Source of the DNA: Strigops habroptila | Lineage: Eukaryota > Chordata > Aves > Psittaciformes > Psittacidae | NCBI RefSeq assembly: GCF_004027225.2 | Contig: NC_046358.1 | Location: 65,243,028 to 65,307,027, forward strand | Direction: 5' to 3' | DNA length: 64,000 bases | Notes under the pieces: model-generated | Seen by the model: the letters and a program-made list of their open reading frames with translations, nothing else | Databases searched by the model: none | What the model was told of the DNA's origin: nothing | Made by a program: the position numbers and the translations under genes | In this document: piece by piece, positions 1 to 13,543 of the stretch | Layout: every line of letters begins with the position of its first letter | Numbering within the stretch: position 1 is the first letter of the stretch

Positions 1-3000
1 GCTACCTCACATTCGGTGTTGACAGAGATACAGCCTCAGTGTCAGCCTCTCACCACACCCCCAAAACCCAAAGAAATGCTTCCAGCAGATCCATGGACGC
101 CTACTTCAAACCTGAAAATGCTCATTAGTGCAGCTAGTCCTGAGATTAGGAACAGAGAACAGAGGAGGGAATTGTCAAACAACGCAAGTGTGGTCCTACA
201 GGCAAAACACTGTTTGCAGGTATGTTGTAAAGATGTCTTTGTTTACTTTTTTAAGTTAGCTGCTAAGGCTGTTTATTCAGTATAAAAAGTCATACATTAA
301 CATATTACAACTTCAAGTTCAGATTTTGGAGTGTTTACCAAATATAAGTAAGGATATTGACGAGTTACACACCACAGGTAACACTTTGCTGGTTTTATTT
401 CACAGCTGAAGACAAAAGGAGAACCCTGGGCCTTTGACAGTGCTCCCAATGAAGCTCTTTAATATCCACGTTTACATATTGTCAAAAAACTTCAAATCCT
501 CTATTTCTTATCCCCATGTAGGAGCACTTATCAGGAGATGAATATGAAAAAACTCAACCAAGCCGCAAAGAGAAGAGTCTGGGATTACTGTGTCACAAAT
601 TCCTAGCTCGGTATCCTGATTACCCCAGCACTGCAGAGAATAATTACATCTGCCTTGACGAAGTAGCTGAAGAGCTCAGTAAGTTGGTGTATATGCTATT
701 ACGTATTTCTTGGTACAAATGTGCCAGTAAACCTATAATTCATGTTCGCACATTTTGTTCCCTAAAACTTTGAATCCTCCTGTGCACTCTCTCAAAAGTT
801 ATTTAAACCCAGCTTGAAACTCTCCATTCTTACAGCAATTCTTGTAAAAAGCTTATGTTTCTCCAGTGGACTGATTTGAGAAACCCTGAATTTTCTTTAA
901 TATTAAACATCAAAGTTATTGCCAATGCCACAAATAACCAGTTGCAGCTTTTTGGATGTAGAGATGACGGCTAGGATTAGTGGTTGGATTTTTGTAGCAG
1001 GAACTAGTGTTTCCCAAGCTGAACCCTCAACTTCCTGTCCAGTCATGACATCAAAGCAAGAACCTACTTTCTGATCTCTATCATAATTTAATTTTCTCAT
1101 TTTATATCACTATATTTGTATTGCACCAACGATCTACTTAGAGTCATAAATTGCTAACATTAAGCTGAAGCTTTTTTTAATCAGAGCTATGAAATTATTC
1201 TACAGTCTGTAAATGTATTCTACAGACTGTAACACTGACAAAAGTTACAAATCATACTGCTGTCAAATTTTGGTGATGTTTCATCTTCAGAATATGTTGG
1301 GCAACGCAGAAGAGGGATGAAATGCAAATCAAACAGAATTTCTATTTGTGCTTTGTACAGAATAACATCTCTTTAGAAAACAGTCAAAACCAAGAACGTA
1401 ACAGACAAATAGAAAAGGACAGTGTGTTAGAAGACATACAAAACCAAGCTACAAACCAGTTGTCTACCATGAGTTTCCAAGGTTATTTAATGAGACTATC
1501 TAAAATCCATGCAATAAATAATTCAAAATGCTTTGTGGTTGTTTTTAAAGCTGTACTGAGACCCATCTTAATGGCTCTTCTGGCAACAGTTTTATTTCTT
1601 AAGGAATGCTGTAAACCAAATATAACTGTGGAAAAGCAAGTCCTTCCATATCTAAAGCAAGAATTGTTTTCCTTGCTGGCAAGTTCTATGGGGGCTCTTT
1701 TCAGAAGCCTTTGTAACAATGAATTGGTAAAAATGGCTTAGAAGTATATTAAGAGGAGGGGGAAGTATAGGAAACTGTTCCTTTCTCTGTGCAAATCATG
1801 TTTCAGGTAAATGATGAAAAATTTCCTGTAGCAGAGATGTTGATCTCTCTTTTGTTATTTTCAGATGTTGAACGTAGACGCATATATGATATTCTTAACG
1901 TGCTGGAAAGCCTCCACATGGTGAGCCGCCTTGCCAAGAACAGATATGCTTGGCATGGGAGACACAACCTCTCCAAAACCCTGCAGGCTTTGAAAAAAGT
2001 TGGAGAAGCAAACAAATACACTCAACAAATTCAGATGATCAAGAAAAGAGAATATGAGCATGAATTTGATCTCGATGGTGAAAGAAATGAAGACATGGCA
2101 AGATCTTTTGGCTCAAATGAGCATTCAGAGATGTCTTTTGTCGAGCTCCCTGGAATGGAATTTCGTGCTGGTAATAATTCTCTATAATGCCAAGAATAAT
2201 ATGTGCTTGTAATGATAAATATAAACTTGGGAAAAAGAACATTTATTGGCCATTTTTTTCCTGAAAGGCACCACGACTGTTTGTGGTGAGAAAAAGTGCT
2301 TTGCACTCTTTCAGTTCTCTTATTCATGCACATGTATTTTGTTTTTGCAGTGCAAGAACAAGAGGGCATCAGGTGAAACTATCAAACATACCCAACATAC
2401 AATCCAATTGCAGGATTTGTTACCATCAAATGTTATAGAAGCCAAAAGTCTAAATTAATCAATCTATTATTTCTAATTTAGGTTTGATTCATGGAATAAA
2501 TGTTAAAGATTGTTAAATACATTGTATAACCTGCAGTTAAGCATCTTTAAGAGTACAAGCTGTCAGGAAAAAGGAAATACGTACAGGGGGACACATCACA
2601 CTCTCTTCTTTGTAGTTAGACTTGGTATCCACTTGATTATCTGATTCTTGCCATGTAGAAACATGATTCTGGAGTCCACATTGACCCTGCCTACTTACTG
2701 CGTTGTTCGTTCCGATAATACCTGTTACTGACAAATTCCTTCAGTGTTTCAAATATGTAGCTGCCATGTCACTTAATGCTTTCATCCTTTCTTTTGGCTA
2801 CTGCAGCATCAGTAAATAGCAGGAAAGACAAGTCTCTACGAGTGATGAGCCAGAAATTTGTGATGCTCTTTCTTGTATCGACTCCCCAAATAGTAAGCCT
2901 TGAAGTTGCTGCTAAAATCTTGATCGGAGAAGACCAGTTAGAAGACTTAGATAAAAGCAAGTTTAAAAGTAAGTACAATATCAAGTGAAAGCTAAATGAA

Positions 3001-6000
3001 CTATTCCAGTACTAGTTCATATTGTGTAAAATACCATCATCTTTTTGCTGCCATAAATATATTTGAGCCTCCAAAAACTCGCGAAACACCTCTAACAGGG
3101 ACTAAACAGTTTTTAACAGCGACCCACTTGGGCATAGGCATTGATACATAATGACCATGTAAAAGGAAAAAGTCCATTAAATCCTGTTTTCTAACGCAAT
3201 GTCACAAGGCTGCTTATCAGTAACAGTTTCTCTTTTTCCTCAAGCCGTATCTTAGAGATTTCAGCATCCTTTCACCAAAGCTGCCCCAGAATCATGCAAG
3301 TCTCTGTTTTGGTCATATAACTTACTTGTTGGAAAGCTAAAGAAATTCTGTACAAGTCCTGTTAATCGCTTACACGTGAGAGGAAGTGAAACCCAGTCTG
3401 TAACTGCCAATTATTTCTTCATTCTTTTACCCTGCTCTCAGTTCCCTGCACGCTTCTTCTTCTTCCTCTCCCTTCAAATGAAAAGGTACTTCTAGGTGTA
3501 GGCTTGTACATCCATCATAATAAAAAATGCGCCTGCTCTTTCTTGAGGGATCAAGAATCAATTGTGGGTTTCACTGAAAATCATATCCTCCCTTGATTCT
3601 CAGACAGACTCCTTCACATTTTTTTGTGTGTAGAATTGTATCTATTCAAAGTTGAAACTGATCCTCGCTGGTTTCAGTTCGCGTTTTCCTTTCCACTGCA
3701 TCACGGCAACATAGAGAGGGTGGGTGGGTGGTCAGTAAGGGAGCGGGATGGTGTTTGTTTTCATTCTTTCTTCCTCCCTAACATCTGTCTCACAGTAAAA
3801 GCCTTTGCAGGGCATTCCATCCATGCATCTATTTCAGGTATCATGTTTTACCGTGTTCTTGGTTAAGCAGCACAGTCCCAAATCCTCAGCAACAGAAGCT
3901 TTGGCCTAAGCACATTCCCTTTGCAGTCCAGAAGTCACTTGTAATTTGACTGCTGCCTAAAACTCTTCCCTAATAGCTCAACCTAGAAGCAGTTAAGAAC
4001 ACACAGGATGATTATCCTGCTGGATTTTCGTGTGTCTCTTCCTCCTCATACCCACATTTGCCATTGCGTAACTGCCTTTTAAACTACTTATTTTTACTAC
4101 AGCATTTGTACAGGTTTGGTCATTGCACAGAACCCAACATTTTCCAAATGGGGTTTTTTTTTTTCTACATTTAGAATAACAGACTTAGCAGTATTTTCTT
4201 TTCTAGATCTGTATCTATGTCATTCTATTTTACATATAAACTTTATATTGTGATGTTATTTCATAGCATAAATACCTGTTCCACAAAATTGTTCTTATAA
4301 AAACATTACAAAGGTTTTTCTTTATAGCTGCTAAAAGGAGGTTACAACTCTTTAATTCTGATGTATGTTAACTTGTTCATTAGAAATTGCTGTAATTTAC
4401 CTTTGTTTGTTTTATTTCAGCCAAAATTAGGAGACTTTATGACATAGCAAATGTTCTCAGTAGCCTTGCGCTTATCAAGAAAGTTCATGTTACAGAGGAG
4501 AGAGGTAGAAAACCAGCATTCAAATGGACAGGACCTGAGGTCTTGCCAAGTACTCAGGGTAGGTGTATGTGTCATTTCCTTTTGGTCTGCTAATGATTTT
4601 GATTGTTTCTTTGATTTCTCTGCTAGATTTTTTTTGGAATAAAAGACAGAGTAAACTAAGCAGAAGTCACATCACTGTCCTTGGTCCTTGACAGCACAGC
4701 ACACCACTGTATTCCCACAGGGTTTGATGTATTCATACTGAGACTCTTGCATTTGCATTTTTGCTGCAGTATTAATTATGAGCTAGGCTCAAATAATTGG
4801 TTTTAATTACTGAATCTGCAAAGGATATGTATTTACTCTCTGGGTTTTTTTCTGCTTTTTAGATACAAAACTTGAAACAACTTCTACGACCTGTCCCCCT
4901 CCTATTTCAGAACCCATCCCTTCCAAGGAGCAGTGTTCCAAAAACCTTTTTCCTTCAAGAGGAAAGCAAAACTTCACTCGGCATCCATCTCTCATAAAGT
5001 TAGTTAAAAGTATAGAAAACGACAGAAGAAAGATCCAGTCTGCTCCAACCAGTCCAGTTAAAATAAGTGCAAGTACGTATCTTTTTCTAAGCTTGTTTTT
5101 TCACTCAGATGTAGTCTCGCATTAAATATTCAGGCTTACTATCTTCTCATAGGAGTAGTAAGTGGGTATGCCACTTACAACAAACATGTCTTTAAGAACT
5201 GTCAAAAATAGACAAGATGGGGAAAATATAAACTGCATATATATATGAGACTTTAAAAGATTGTTAGTGAAAACAAAGCTAAACTGACCTGTGTTCAGTG
5301 CGTAAGTAGAAGCTTTTTCCAGTTCGGTGGACCAAATCCAGTCACAGCTTGCAGAGTTGCAGCAAGGTAAATATCTTCATTGAAATCTGGACCAAATTAA
5401 GCACAATGTAGAGAACTCCAGCCGCCTCTTTCGCACCAAATACATCAGGAGTGGCATAGTACTGGTTTGGGTTTAATATTAAATCCCTTTCTATGTATCA
5501 CTATCTGAACTTTGTGTGATGACTTACTGGCCACAAACCTTGTGTTTGTGTAGTATAGCTGATTATCTGGATACTGTATCTTTCCCTAGCAACTGCTCTA
5601 ACCCTGGTTTGTTGTGAAAACTGTGCTTTAGACCTTACTATCTAAGCAGTTCTGCATTCCATAAAATTACCAGAAGACTACCTATCATCAGTCATAGAAT
5701 CACAGAGTGGTTTGGGTTGGAAAGGACCTTAAAGCTCATCCAGTTCCAACCCCCTGCCACAGGCAGGGACACCTTCCACTAGACCAGGTTGCTCCAAGCC
5801 CCTGTGTCCAACCTGGCCTTGAACACTGCCAGGGATGGGGCAGCCACAGCTTCTCTGGGCAACCTGTGCCAGCGCCTCAGCACCCTCACAGGGAAGAACT
5901 TCTGCCTCATATCTAACCTAAATCTTCCTTGTTCCAGTTTAAACCCATCAGCCTTTGTCCTATCGCTACAGTCCCTGATGAAGAGTCCCTCTCCAGCATC

Positions 6001-9000
6001 CCTGTAAGTCCCCTTCAGATACTGGAAGGCTGCTTTGAGGTCTCCACGCAGCTTCTCTTCTCCAGGCTGAACAGCCCCAGCTTTCTCAGCCTGTCTTCAT
6101 ATGGGAGGTGCTTCAGCCTCTGATTGTCCTCGTGGCCTCCTCTGGACTTGCTCCAACAGCTTCATGTCCTTAAGCTGGGGATGCCAGAACTGTACACAGT
6201 GCTCCAAGTGGGGTCTTACGAGAATGTTCATGTTCTCGTTGGGTATCCTCTCCAGAGGGAAAAAAAATGAAGCTGAGGCTTTAAAATTTGTTTGATGTAA
6301 TCTACCAGCCAGTTGATCAAATCAAGTCCAGGCTGCAGTTTGAGAACTACATTGGGTCTTAGTGTCTTCTCACTAAATGTGTCTCATAATAATGCAGTCT
6401 CCTCAAGATAAAAATTAACTTCTACATTTTTTTGTTTTCCCCCCCTACCAGGTACCCAACAAGACTTAGCAGCTTTCCCAAGTGAAATGGCTCAGCTTCC
6501 AGCAATGACTAAACACCAGCTGGAAGAGCAATCAAAGTAAGTTTGCACAAGTGTTAAGGTGAGAAGCTTTTCTGTGTCACTGACTGTTAAGTTCAAGCTC
6601 TGCCCAGTTTGAGTTGGGCTACAGTCTGCAAAAACCAGTAACCCCTGACACTGCAGGCTGTTTTTTCCCACCTAATTCTTGTTGAGTGGATTGACAAGTC
6701 CAAGTTCATATTAAGTCTTTACATTGCAGAAAACAATTTGTGAGGATGTTCATTTCTGCACAAAGGTACTAAAATATGTTTTTAAAAATACAAATGTATT
6801 TTTACATTTGTATACAAATGTATAAATAAATAAATACAAACAAAATACAAATAAAATATAAATATAAATAAATAAAATACAAACATACAAATATGTTTTT
6901 TAAAAATACAAAGGTACTAAAATATGTATTTTTCTTGTTTGGTTTTGGTTTTTTTTTTTATTAAGGAAAGCAAAAGAGGTGAAAATGAAGTTGTCAGGAT
7001 CAGCTTTGGAATGTGGTCTGTCCTTGCCTGAGGTAGTCCCCAAGCCTGAACCTCCCTGCACCGCAGCAGCCGTGCAGCAGCCAGCTCTCACCCAGCCCCT
7101 CAGCACCTGTCCTCCGAGCCACAGCTCAGTCTCACCAGTAATACTACCTCATACTCCTTCTGGTGTGTCATACACAATATATCTGCATCCTTCCCAAGCC
7201 CACACTGTGACAACCTACAGCCCAAGTTTCATGTTGCAGCCTCTACCAGGTGCTAATGTAACTGGAATTAAGAGTATTAATTCGAAAGTATTAAATAAAA
7301 TAACCACTGAGGAAGGGGACAATCAAGTAGCTACAGATGATGTGACCAAGACCTTGACAACTACAGAAAGACCAACTATAAAATCAGAAACTGCATCACA
7401 GCAGTGCCTTAAGAGATCACAAGCATTACAAGAGAGTCATTTAATTAAAAGGTATAGAAGGGATGAGGAAAACCTTGATACTTCTCTGGTAAGTTGAATT
7501 AATTTTAAATGCCATTTTACAGCTTAATGATGTTGCTACCTACTCATTTTCAAAGTGACTTAGGAGCCTGCCGCTGTATGTAGGTATTTTAAATATCATT
7601 ATGCTTGAAGGGGTGACATTTGTTGTGCTTGCTGATGTTTGGGGGGCTGGTTTTTGTTTCTTTACACACATCTATTTACATCTTAATTATCACATAATCT
7701 TGCTGGTAGTTGCAAAGCATCAGGCAGAATACACAGTATGCAATGTAACATGTATCTTTGAAGGGCCAACTTAGGATCAGGCTCTATTTTTTTTTTCCTC
7801 CTTGTTCCTCTCTCTTCCCCCTCCAAATATTTATTTACAGGACGTGCCAAAGTGTACAGATGTTAGCCAAAATCAAACAACTCCCAAAACATTCTGTCAA
7901 GACTTACCTATTTATACAGTGATTCTGGAGTAGTTCAGGGTGCTCATATTGCTGTTATTCATTCTTGGCTTTAGGGGTGTTAGGAGGGAGAGTGGACACA
8001 TAGAAGTCGCTTGACAGGGAACATCCCAAAATCTTGATACCTTCTAACTATTTCTGTCCGATGTGCACTGTTAAAGTTGGACTGTTGTAGGCATAGGCAT
8101 AATAATACAGCACACAAAGAGAATAAGAGGATCAGATACACTTGATCACATGGAGAAACTGGGTCTACATTGCTTTCTACTCCTTGGTTGCTCAATGTTT
8201 CAGTGCCTGTGTAAATAACTAGGAGGCTTTAAACTGTGGTTGCCATAACAGTCATGAAATGTTATCAGAGTGTTGTGGCAACACATGGTGTCAAACACCC
8301 ACTAGCTGTGAAGGAGCAAGAGGGAACCGGTTGTCTTATAGGTTGACTAGATAGGTTGATTTATTGACTTGCTTTCCTAATTTTTAAAACGTATAAATAC
8401 CATTGTAGACCTGTAATTGAGAATGTAGTCTTACAAGGTCTGCCTCTGGTTTTGTATGTACTTCTTTTTAAAGGGAGATTCAACTGAAAATGAGAGACCG
8501 CCTTCCAATAGCTCACAAATGACTCATGAAATGGACAATTTCCACGAAAAGAGACAGAACAAAACTGAAACATTAGATCAAAACATGGCAAGTTGCTATG
8601 ACCAATGTAGAAGAGAAGATATTCCAGAAGATGAAGACAAAATCAAAACTAAACAAGACATACCTGTAGCATTTGCTATTCCTGCTCCTGAGGTAAGTTT
8701 TGTCCAACACCACAGCACATCTTGCCATTAGCTGGGAAAACACCACTTGGAGTATCTGCAGAAGAAGCAAGACTATAACAAACTACACATACATAGATTG
8801 TCTTTGGTTGGATTATTTTCAGTGTGTTTTTAAAACCTTATTTTGTAGGAATGTAAGACTTGTGTTTCTGCATTAAGTACACAAATAAGAGGACATGAAG
8901 TGACTTTCAGGCTCCAAATACTTTGAAACAGAATCACATGAACCTCTCTTCATCAGTAAACTTTGATATTCTGCAGTTAAGACGTACTGCTGTAGAGAAC

Positions 9001-10803
9001 TTGAATAAAGAACAGTTCTGTTGACAAAACCAGAACTTGTAAAGGTAAAAGGATTGTCTTCCAGCATAAATAGTCAGTATCAGGATTTCTCTTTTGTCAC
9101 TGTGTTAATCCAGATGGATTTCCAGTTCCTCACTGAGGCTATCAGCTGGCAATGGAGCCAGCTGACATCTATGCAGTAGGGCAGTCTTACTTTAAAGAGC
9201 ACGTCCTTGAGTCATCTGTGTCTAATTTCAGACAGAAGGTAGTACAGGCACGGAATACAGGATCCTGGGGATATAGAGGATAAAGAATAAGAAGGCAGTG
9301 AGGGGATACAACTCCGGAGAAAAAGCATTTTTTTCCTATTATGTGTTTAGGGTAAAGGTGTATTCTCCTTTTCTTTTTCAGACTTTTTTTCCATCTGGTT
9401 ATCTTATTCCTCTTACTCAGTGTGCCCATGGCAACAAGGCAGGCTTTCTGAATAAAGAGAAAACTGGGACATGTTCATTGCAGCACACTACCTACAGCTC
9501 CCCCATTGCTGGTGAGTACTAAATCAAACAGACCTACAGTTGTCTGGCTTAAGGGATTGTGTGCCAGATTCATCCACTGAGGTGATGGAATCACAATGCA
9601 ATGGCTCAAGTCTTCATTTTTAATCCCCTTCAACACTCGATTTTTCTGTTTCAGGTGTCATTCCAGTAACAGCATCTGAGCTGAAAGCAGTTAACATTCC
9701 TGCTTTTCACATAACGCCCTTGAATATAATGCTCTCACCAACTTCTATAGCTGCTGCACCTGTGCTGAGCAATTCCTGTCTCAATTCAAGCAATACCAGC
9801 TCTGCCCCAAATCCAAGTTCTTCAGTTCTGAACTTCACACTGCAACAAGTAGGACTAATACCTGCTGGTGTGCAAGTTCCTGCAAATCCTGTCCTTCAGC
9901 ACATGGTAGTCCCTTCCCAACCAGAAAACATTAGCCATAGCTCAGAGAACTTCCAAGAAGGGAAAGTAAGTAAAACTACATTGCACCTTCCTCACGGGTG
10001 GGTTGAGTGGGAAGTTTACTGTGGTAATTCCTCTACAGCAGGTAACATTTTTAACTAAACACCTTTTTGATCTTTTTAAATCAGCACTACCCAGAAAGAG
10101 CTGGCAGCAAAAGCCAGCCTAAGTGCAGTGCAGTGGAGAGGTTAGAAAAGAATAACAAGTATCCTGTTTGTTGTGGAAGGGGAGCCAGCTGGAAGATTAC
10201 AAGATGTGAAGAGACAACTGGTTTAGAGGGAGGATTCTGCATAGATCTGACACATTAACAAATTGTCCATTTTTTACTTTATCTTTCCTTCTTCTTACTC
10301 TCCTACTCTCAAACTCTTGCACTTAATGTTAGCTTTTTTTAATAGGACAGGAGTGTAAAAGAATATTTTTCCCCCAGGAAATTTCTCTTATATTTTATGT
10401 AATACTGTATTGCTTAAGATCTGGATTAAAAAAGGAGTTAGGATTAGAGAAACCATATTTTTATTTGATTATTTGGGACATAGATATACACATATCAAGG
10501 AATTCAAGTATATTCTCAGTAGAATTTTGGGGAAATATATTTTTGTAATATCCTGCGGAGGCCTAAAACTAGAATTAACTTTTTTTTCTTCCCCTTTAAA
10601 TGAAAGTAACTCTCTCTGTTTCTCCTTAGCCTTCTGTTCCAAGGGAACCTCAAGAGCCCCAGGCAATTACAGAAAACTTCTTCCGGACCCCAGGAGGTCC
10701 AAACTCAGTATCTTCCCTCTCTGCAAATTCAGATGGTACTGACAGAATCTCTCAAGGAACTCTGTATATTCCTCAACGAAAACTTGAAGTGTCAGAAGAT
10801 TAA
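1..10803 (+). CDS. E2F8: E2F8, atypical E2F transcriptional repressor (5' partial)
   Basis: E2F8 represses E2F target genes in S/G2 without a DP partner, using two tandem winged-helix DNA-binding domains. Coding exons by splice signal and phase: <1-219, 522-678, 1865-2170, 2807-2968, 4421-4558, 4863-5072, 6452-6536, 6966-7488, 8474-8692, 9382-9511, 9655-9965, 10630-10803. Together they give 877 residues plus TAA without a frame break. DBD1 spans exons 2-3 ([17 protein letters not shown], then [19 protein letters not shown]). DBD2 spans exons 4-5 ([18 protein letters not shown], then [19 protein letters not shown] and [10 protein letters not shown]). Two DP-independent DBDs identify E2F7/E2F8; the tail motifs [17 protein letters not shown] and FFRTPGGP fit E2F8. 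Roughly the first 30 residues and the promoter lie upstream of the window. The protein looks somewhat longer than human E2F8 (867 aa), mainly in the middle exons. Confidence 0.95.
5692..6262 (-). repeat. CR1 LINE 3' fragment
   Basis: On the minus strand this ends in the CR1 3' terminus (reverse complement of tcatagaatcacagagtgg at 5692). It carries the usual CR1 tail read in reverse: ttggaaaggaccttaaagc, cagggatggggcagccacag, gggcaacctgtgccagcgcc. It is one of the longest CR1 pieces in the window, lies in the E2F8 intron between exons ending at 5072 and starting at 6452, and is antisense to the gene. Confidence 0.9.
6770..6915. repeat. A/T-rich low-complexity tract (TAAA/ATACAAA repeats)
   Basis: Degenerate repeats of ataaa, atacaaa and aaatat units sit in the E2F8 intron, ending about 50 bp before the exon at 6966. 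Confidence 0.8.
10085..10140 (+). other. E2F8: possible extra E2F8 exon with unresolved 3' boundary
   Basis: An acceptor (tttttaaatcag) precedes a frame reading [18 protein letters not shown], which resembles the YDSPVPGQSQPNGQ part of human E2F8 at the matching place (inference from memory). The previous exon ends in phase 0 at 9965. The only fair donor nearby (gttaga at 10141) leaves phase 2, which does not match the acceptor at 10630. It would fit only an alternative acceptor a little downstream. I therefore left it out of the main model. It may be an alternative exon, a decayed exon, or an exon whose true donor I have not found. Confidence 0.4.
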
Positions 10804-11345
10804 TGTTGGGATATTGTTTGCTGAGTGTGGTAGCAGGCATCATGACTGCTGCCAGCCTGTACACATCTTGGGCTATATGATGGACAGTGTGTGGTTTGGA
10901 CACGTACTGCAAGACCTCAATACTGGAATAGCCTTAATTAATGCTTTAGAATTAAAACTGGCTCTTAATGAGAAAGTTATTGTCTATTTTTTTTTTCCAA
11001 AGGCTTACCTGACTTTGTTGCTATAATACTTGAGGTATCTAGTGGGGGGTTTTTGTGTGTTGCTTTTCTGCTATGCAAAGTAAGCTGAAATTGTCTTTGT
11101 ACAGGAAGGTACAGCCAGTACATATTTTGCACAAAGGAAAGTACTGTGAGCATGTACATATTTTATGTCTTAACAGAAAGGCCACAGTTTAAATGTCTTG
11201 CTTCTGTGTTCAGTAACGCTTGTTTGTAAAGTTAGTTAAAAAAAAAAAAAAAGAAAAAACAAAAAATGAATTTTTAATCAAGTTTTATATAAGTTAAGAA
11301 TTATTTATACTGTATTTTTAAATCAATTGGTTCAGATTAAACTTA
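10804..11345 (+). other. E2F8: E2F8 3' untranslated region
   Basis: This is A/T-rich sequence after the TAA at 10801-10803. It contains an A-run at about 11238-11266. I see no AATAAA here; the best candidate poly(A) signal is an ATTAAA near 11335. The 3' end is approximate. Confidence 0.55.
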
Positions 11346-11615
11346 CATCAAACTCAAATGATGACTTTTTAAATTTGATCAAATTAGATTACCTAAATAA
11401 TACATTGTGTATTCACTAGCACCTCTTTGTTCTTCTTTCATCAGACAGGGGTATCTCTGTGTGCTGAAGAAAGGGAAAATGATATTTCATCCAAAAGGCA
11501 TCCAAGTAATTCCATCATCTAACTTCTGAACTGTTATCACTAGAGACTGCATCTCCTACTAACTATATTTCCCTCTAACTGTTCTTATGAAGTTTAGAAT
11601 TTAGAGTATCTTTAT

Positions 11616-11820
11616 CACCCTGTGAGGGTGCTGAGGCCCTGGCACAGGTTGCCCGGAGAAGCTGTGGCTGCCCCATCCCTCGCAGTGTTCAAGGCCAGGT
11701 TGGACGGGGCTTGGAGCAACCTGGTCTAGTGGAAGGTGTCCCTGCCTGTGGCAGGGGGTTGGAACTAGGTGAGCCTTAAGGTCCGTTCCATTAAGGTCCC
11801 AAACCATCCTGTGATTCTGG
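11616..11820 (+). repeat. CR1 LINE 3' fragment
   Basis: Starts near ctgtgagggtgctgagg, passes through cagtgttcaaggccaggttgg, and ends in a degraded terminal repeat (cctgtgattctgg). It lies about 300 bp beyond the E2F8 3'UTR. Confidence 0.9.
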
Positions 11821-13340
11821 AATGGAGAAGTTACATGGTTTGGGTCTCAAGCTAAACAGACAGTAAGATTTGAAGATGAACACTCATTACCTTACCTCTC
11901 CAATTAAACTCAGAGTTTGAGCCAGGTGCATGCTACACTGCACACACTCTACAAGTTCTCTTCACTGTGGAGAGGCTTCAAGCCCAAGAGACAGCTTTCA
12001 TAACACTTTACTTGGGGCTTTATAACCATCTAAAAAGATTTGTGGCAGAACTCAGAGGTGCCGTTACTGAAGCACTAGCTATTCACTGCTGCACACAATA
12101 AGGTCTGGCTTCTCGAAGGAGGGAGCCCCGTGTCCCTTGGACATACACACACCACGCAAAGGCTGTGCTTTGGGTTTCTGCTTTCTAGCCAAGATCAGTG
12201 TCAGCCTCCGACTGGGTTTGTTGGGGTTTTTTTTCCCCTCTTGCAATTTCATATCAAACAGGTTAAGGTAAAACAACAGAGTTGAAATGAGTACAGCAGT
12301 CTATGCTGAAGGAAGAAAGATGAAGCCTCCTCACACAGCTCACACACAGAGGACCAAGAGTAACTAACAAATTAAAGGAAAATCCAGGTTATCTGCCTTC
12401 CCAGGTGAGATGTGCCTGGCTGTCCAAATTAGGGCAGTAGAAATGCCAACAATGCCCAAGAATCAGGCTCGGACTGAGTAAAAAACATAGTTAAAACAGT
12501 TAACAACAGAAAAACTAACTGGCTTGCTCTTTAATAATGCAAAATGATAACACAAAATACACCTGACAACAAGATCACAATTGAAATACTCATAAAGGAG
12601 GGGGAGAGAAGAATAAAAACTGGCAAATGGAGGAATTCTCACTGCAGGGGTGAGTAGATTCTTTTTTCCGTTCTCCAAAATGGGAACTGATTGATCTTCT
12701 TTACGCCCACTGTCAATCTCATGCTAGAAGTATAGAGGCAGAGTTGATAGGAACTTTCATTACTCAAAGAAAACAAACAACAAACCTTTCATTTTTTTAC
12801 ACCACAGTTGACAGAATAAGAAACCACAGCAATTAGGCTTGGAGAAATACTCTTCTTAAACTGCTCTATGCTGAACATACTTCCTGACTCACTGCCTGGC
12901 ATCCATCAGCTCCTGGCAAAATACAGTCCCTTGATTTTCACACGGGCTTTATAACACTTCTTGTTCATTTTCCAGGCTGAAAAGCTACTGCTGCTTTGCT
13001 CAAAGTATCCCATTCCCCAGAAGACCTGCATTTCACTCTGACTAGCTGAGCCTGCTGCTTTTCCACCTGCCTCACCTACCCTTGAATGTGTCTCGAGCAC
13101 CCAATGTGCTCCGTTACCAAGCTCCAGGAAAGTCCCTGTGATCCTCAGGCTCGCTTTGCTTTTGGTACGCTGCATTCCAATTCCCTGAGCAGTGGTTTTT
13201 AATCCCTAGCTTTAGTTTATAGAAAACATTACATTCTCATCCCATGAGCAACATAAAAAATCATGCATGTGTATGCTCCAGATGCGTGTTTCAAGTCTGT
13301 TCTTCCAATCTCGGGCCCTGACAACCACAATGGACCAAAA

Positions 13341-13543
13341 TTCTTCCCTGTGAGGGTGCTGAGGCGCTGGCACAGGTTGCCCAGAGAAGCTGTGGCTGCC
13401 CCATCCCTGGCAGTGTTCAAGGCCAGGTTGGACGGGGCTTGGAGCAACCTGGTCTAGTGGAAGGTGCCCTGCCCATGGCAGGGGGTTGGAACTGGATGAG
13501 CTGTAAGGTCCCTTCCAACCCAAACTAGTTTGGGATTCTATGA
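13341..13543 (+). repeat. CR1 LINE 3' fragment
   Basis: This is a 3' CR1 tail from ttcttccctgtgagggtgct to the terminal gggattctatga. It is intergenic. Confidence 0.92.

Noticed and set aside
1322..1741. 139-codon open frame in an E2F8 intron
   Set aside because: It lies between exons ending at 678 and starting at 1865, with no phase-compatible splice sites and no similarity to E2F8.
13212..13523. Open frames shared by many places ([23 protein letters not shown] and [21 protein letters not shown])
   Set aside because: These are six-frame shadows of the CR1 3' tail, which is why they recur at each CR1 copy.
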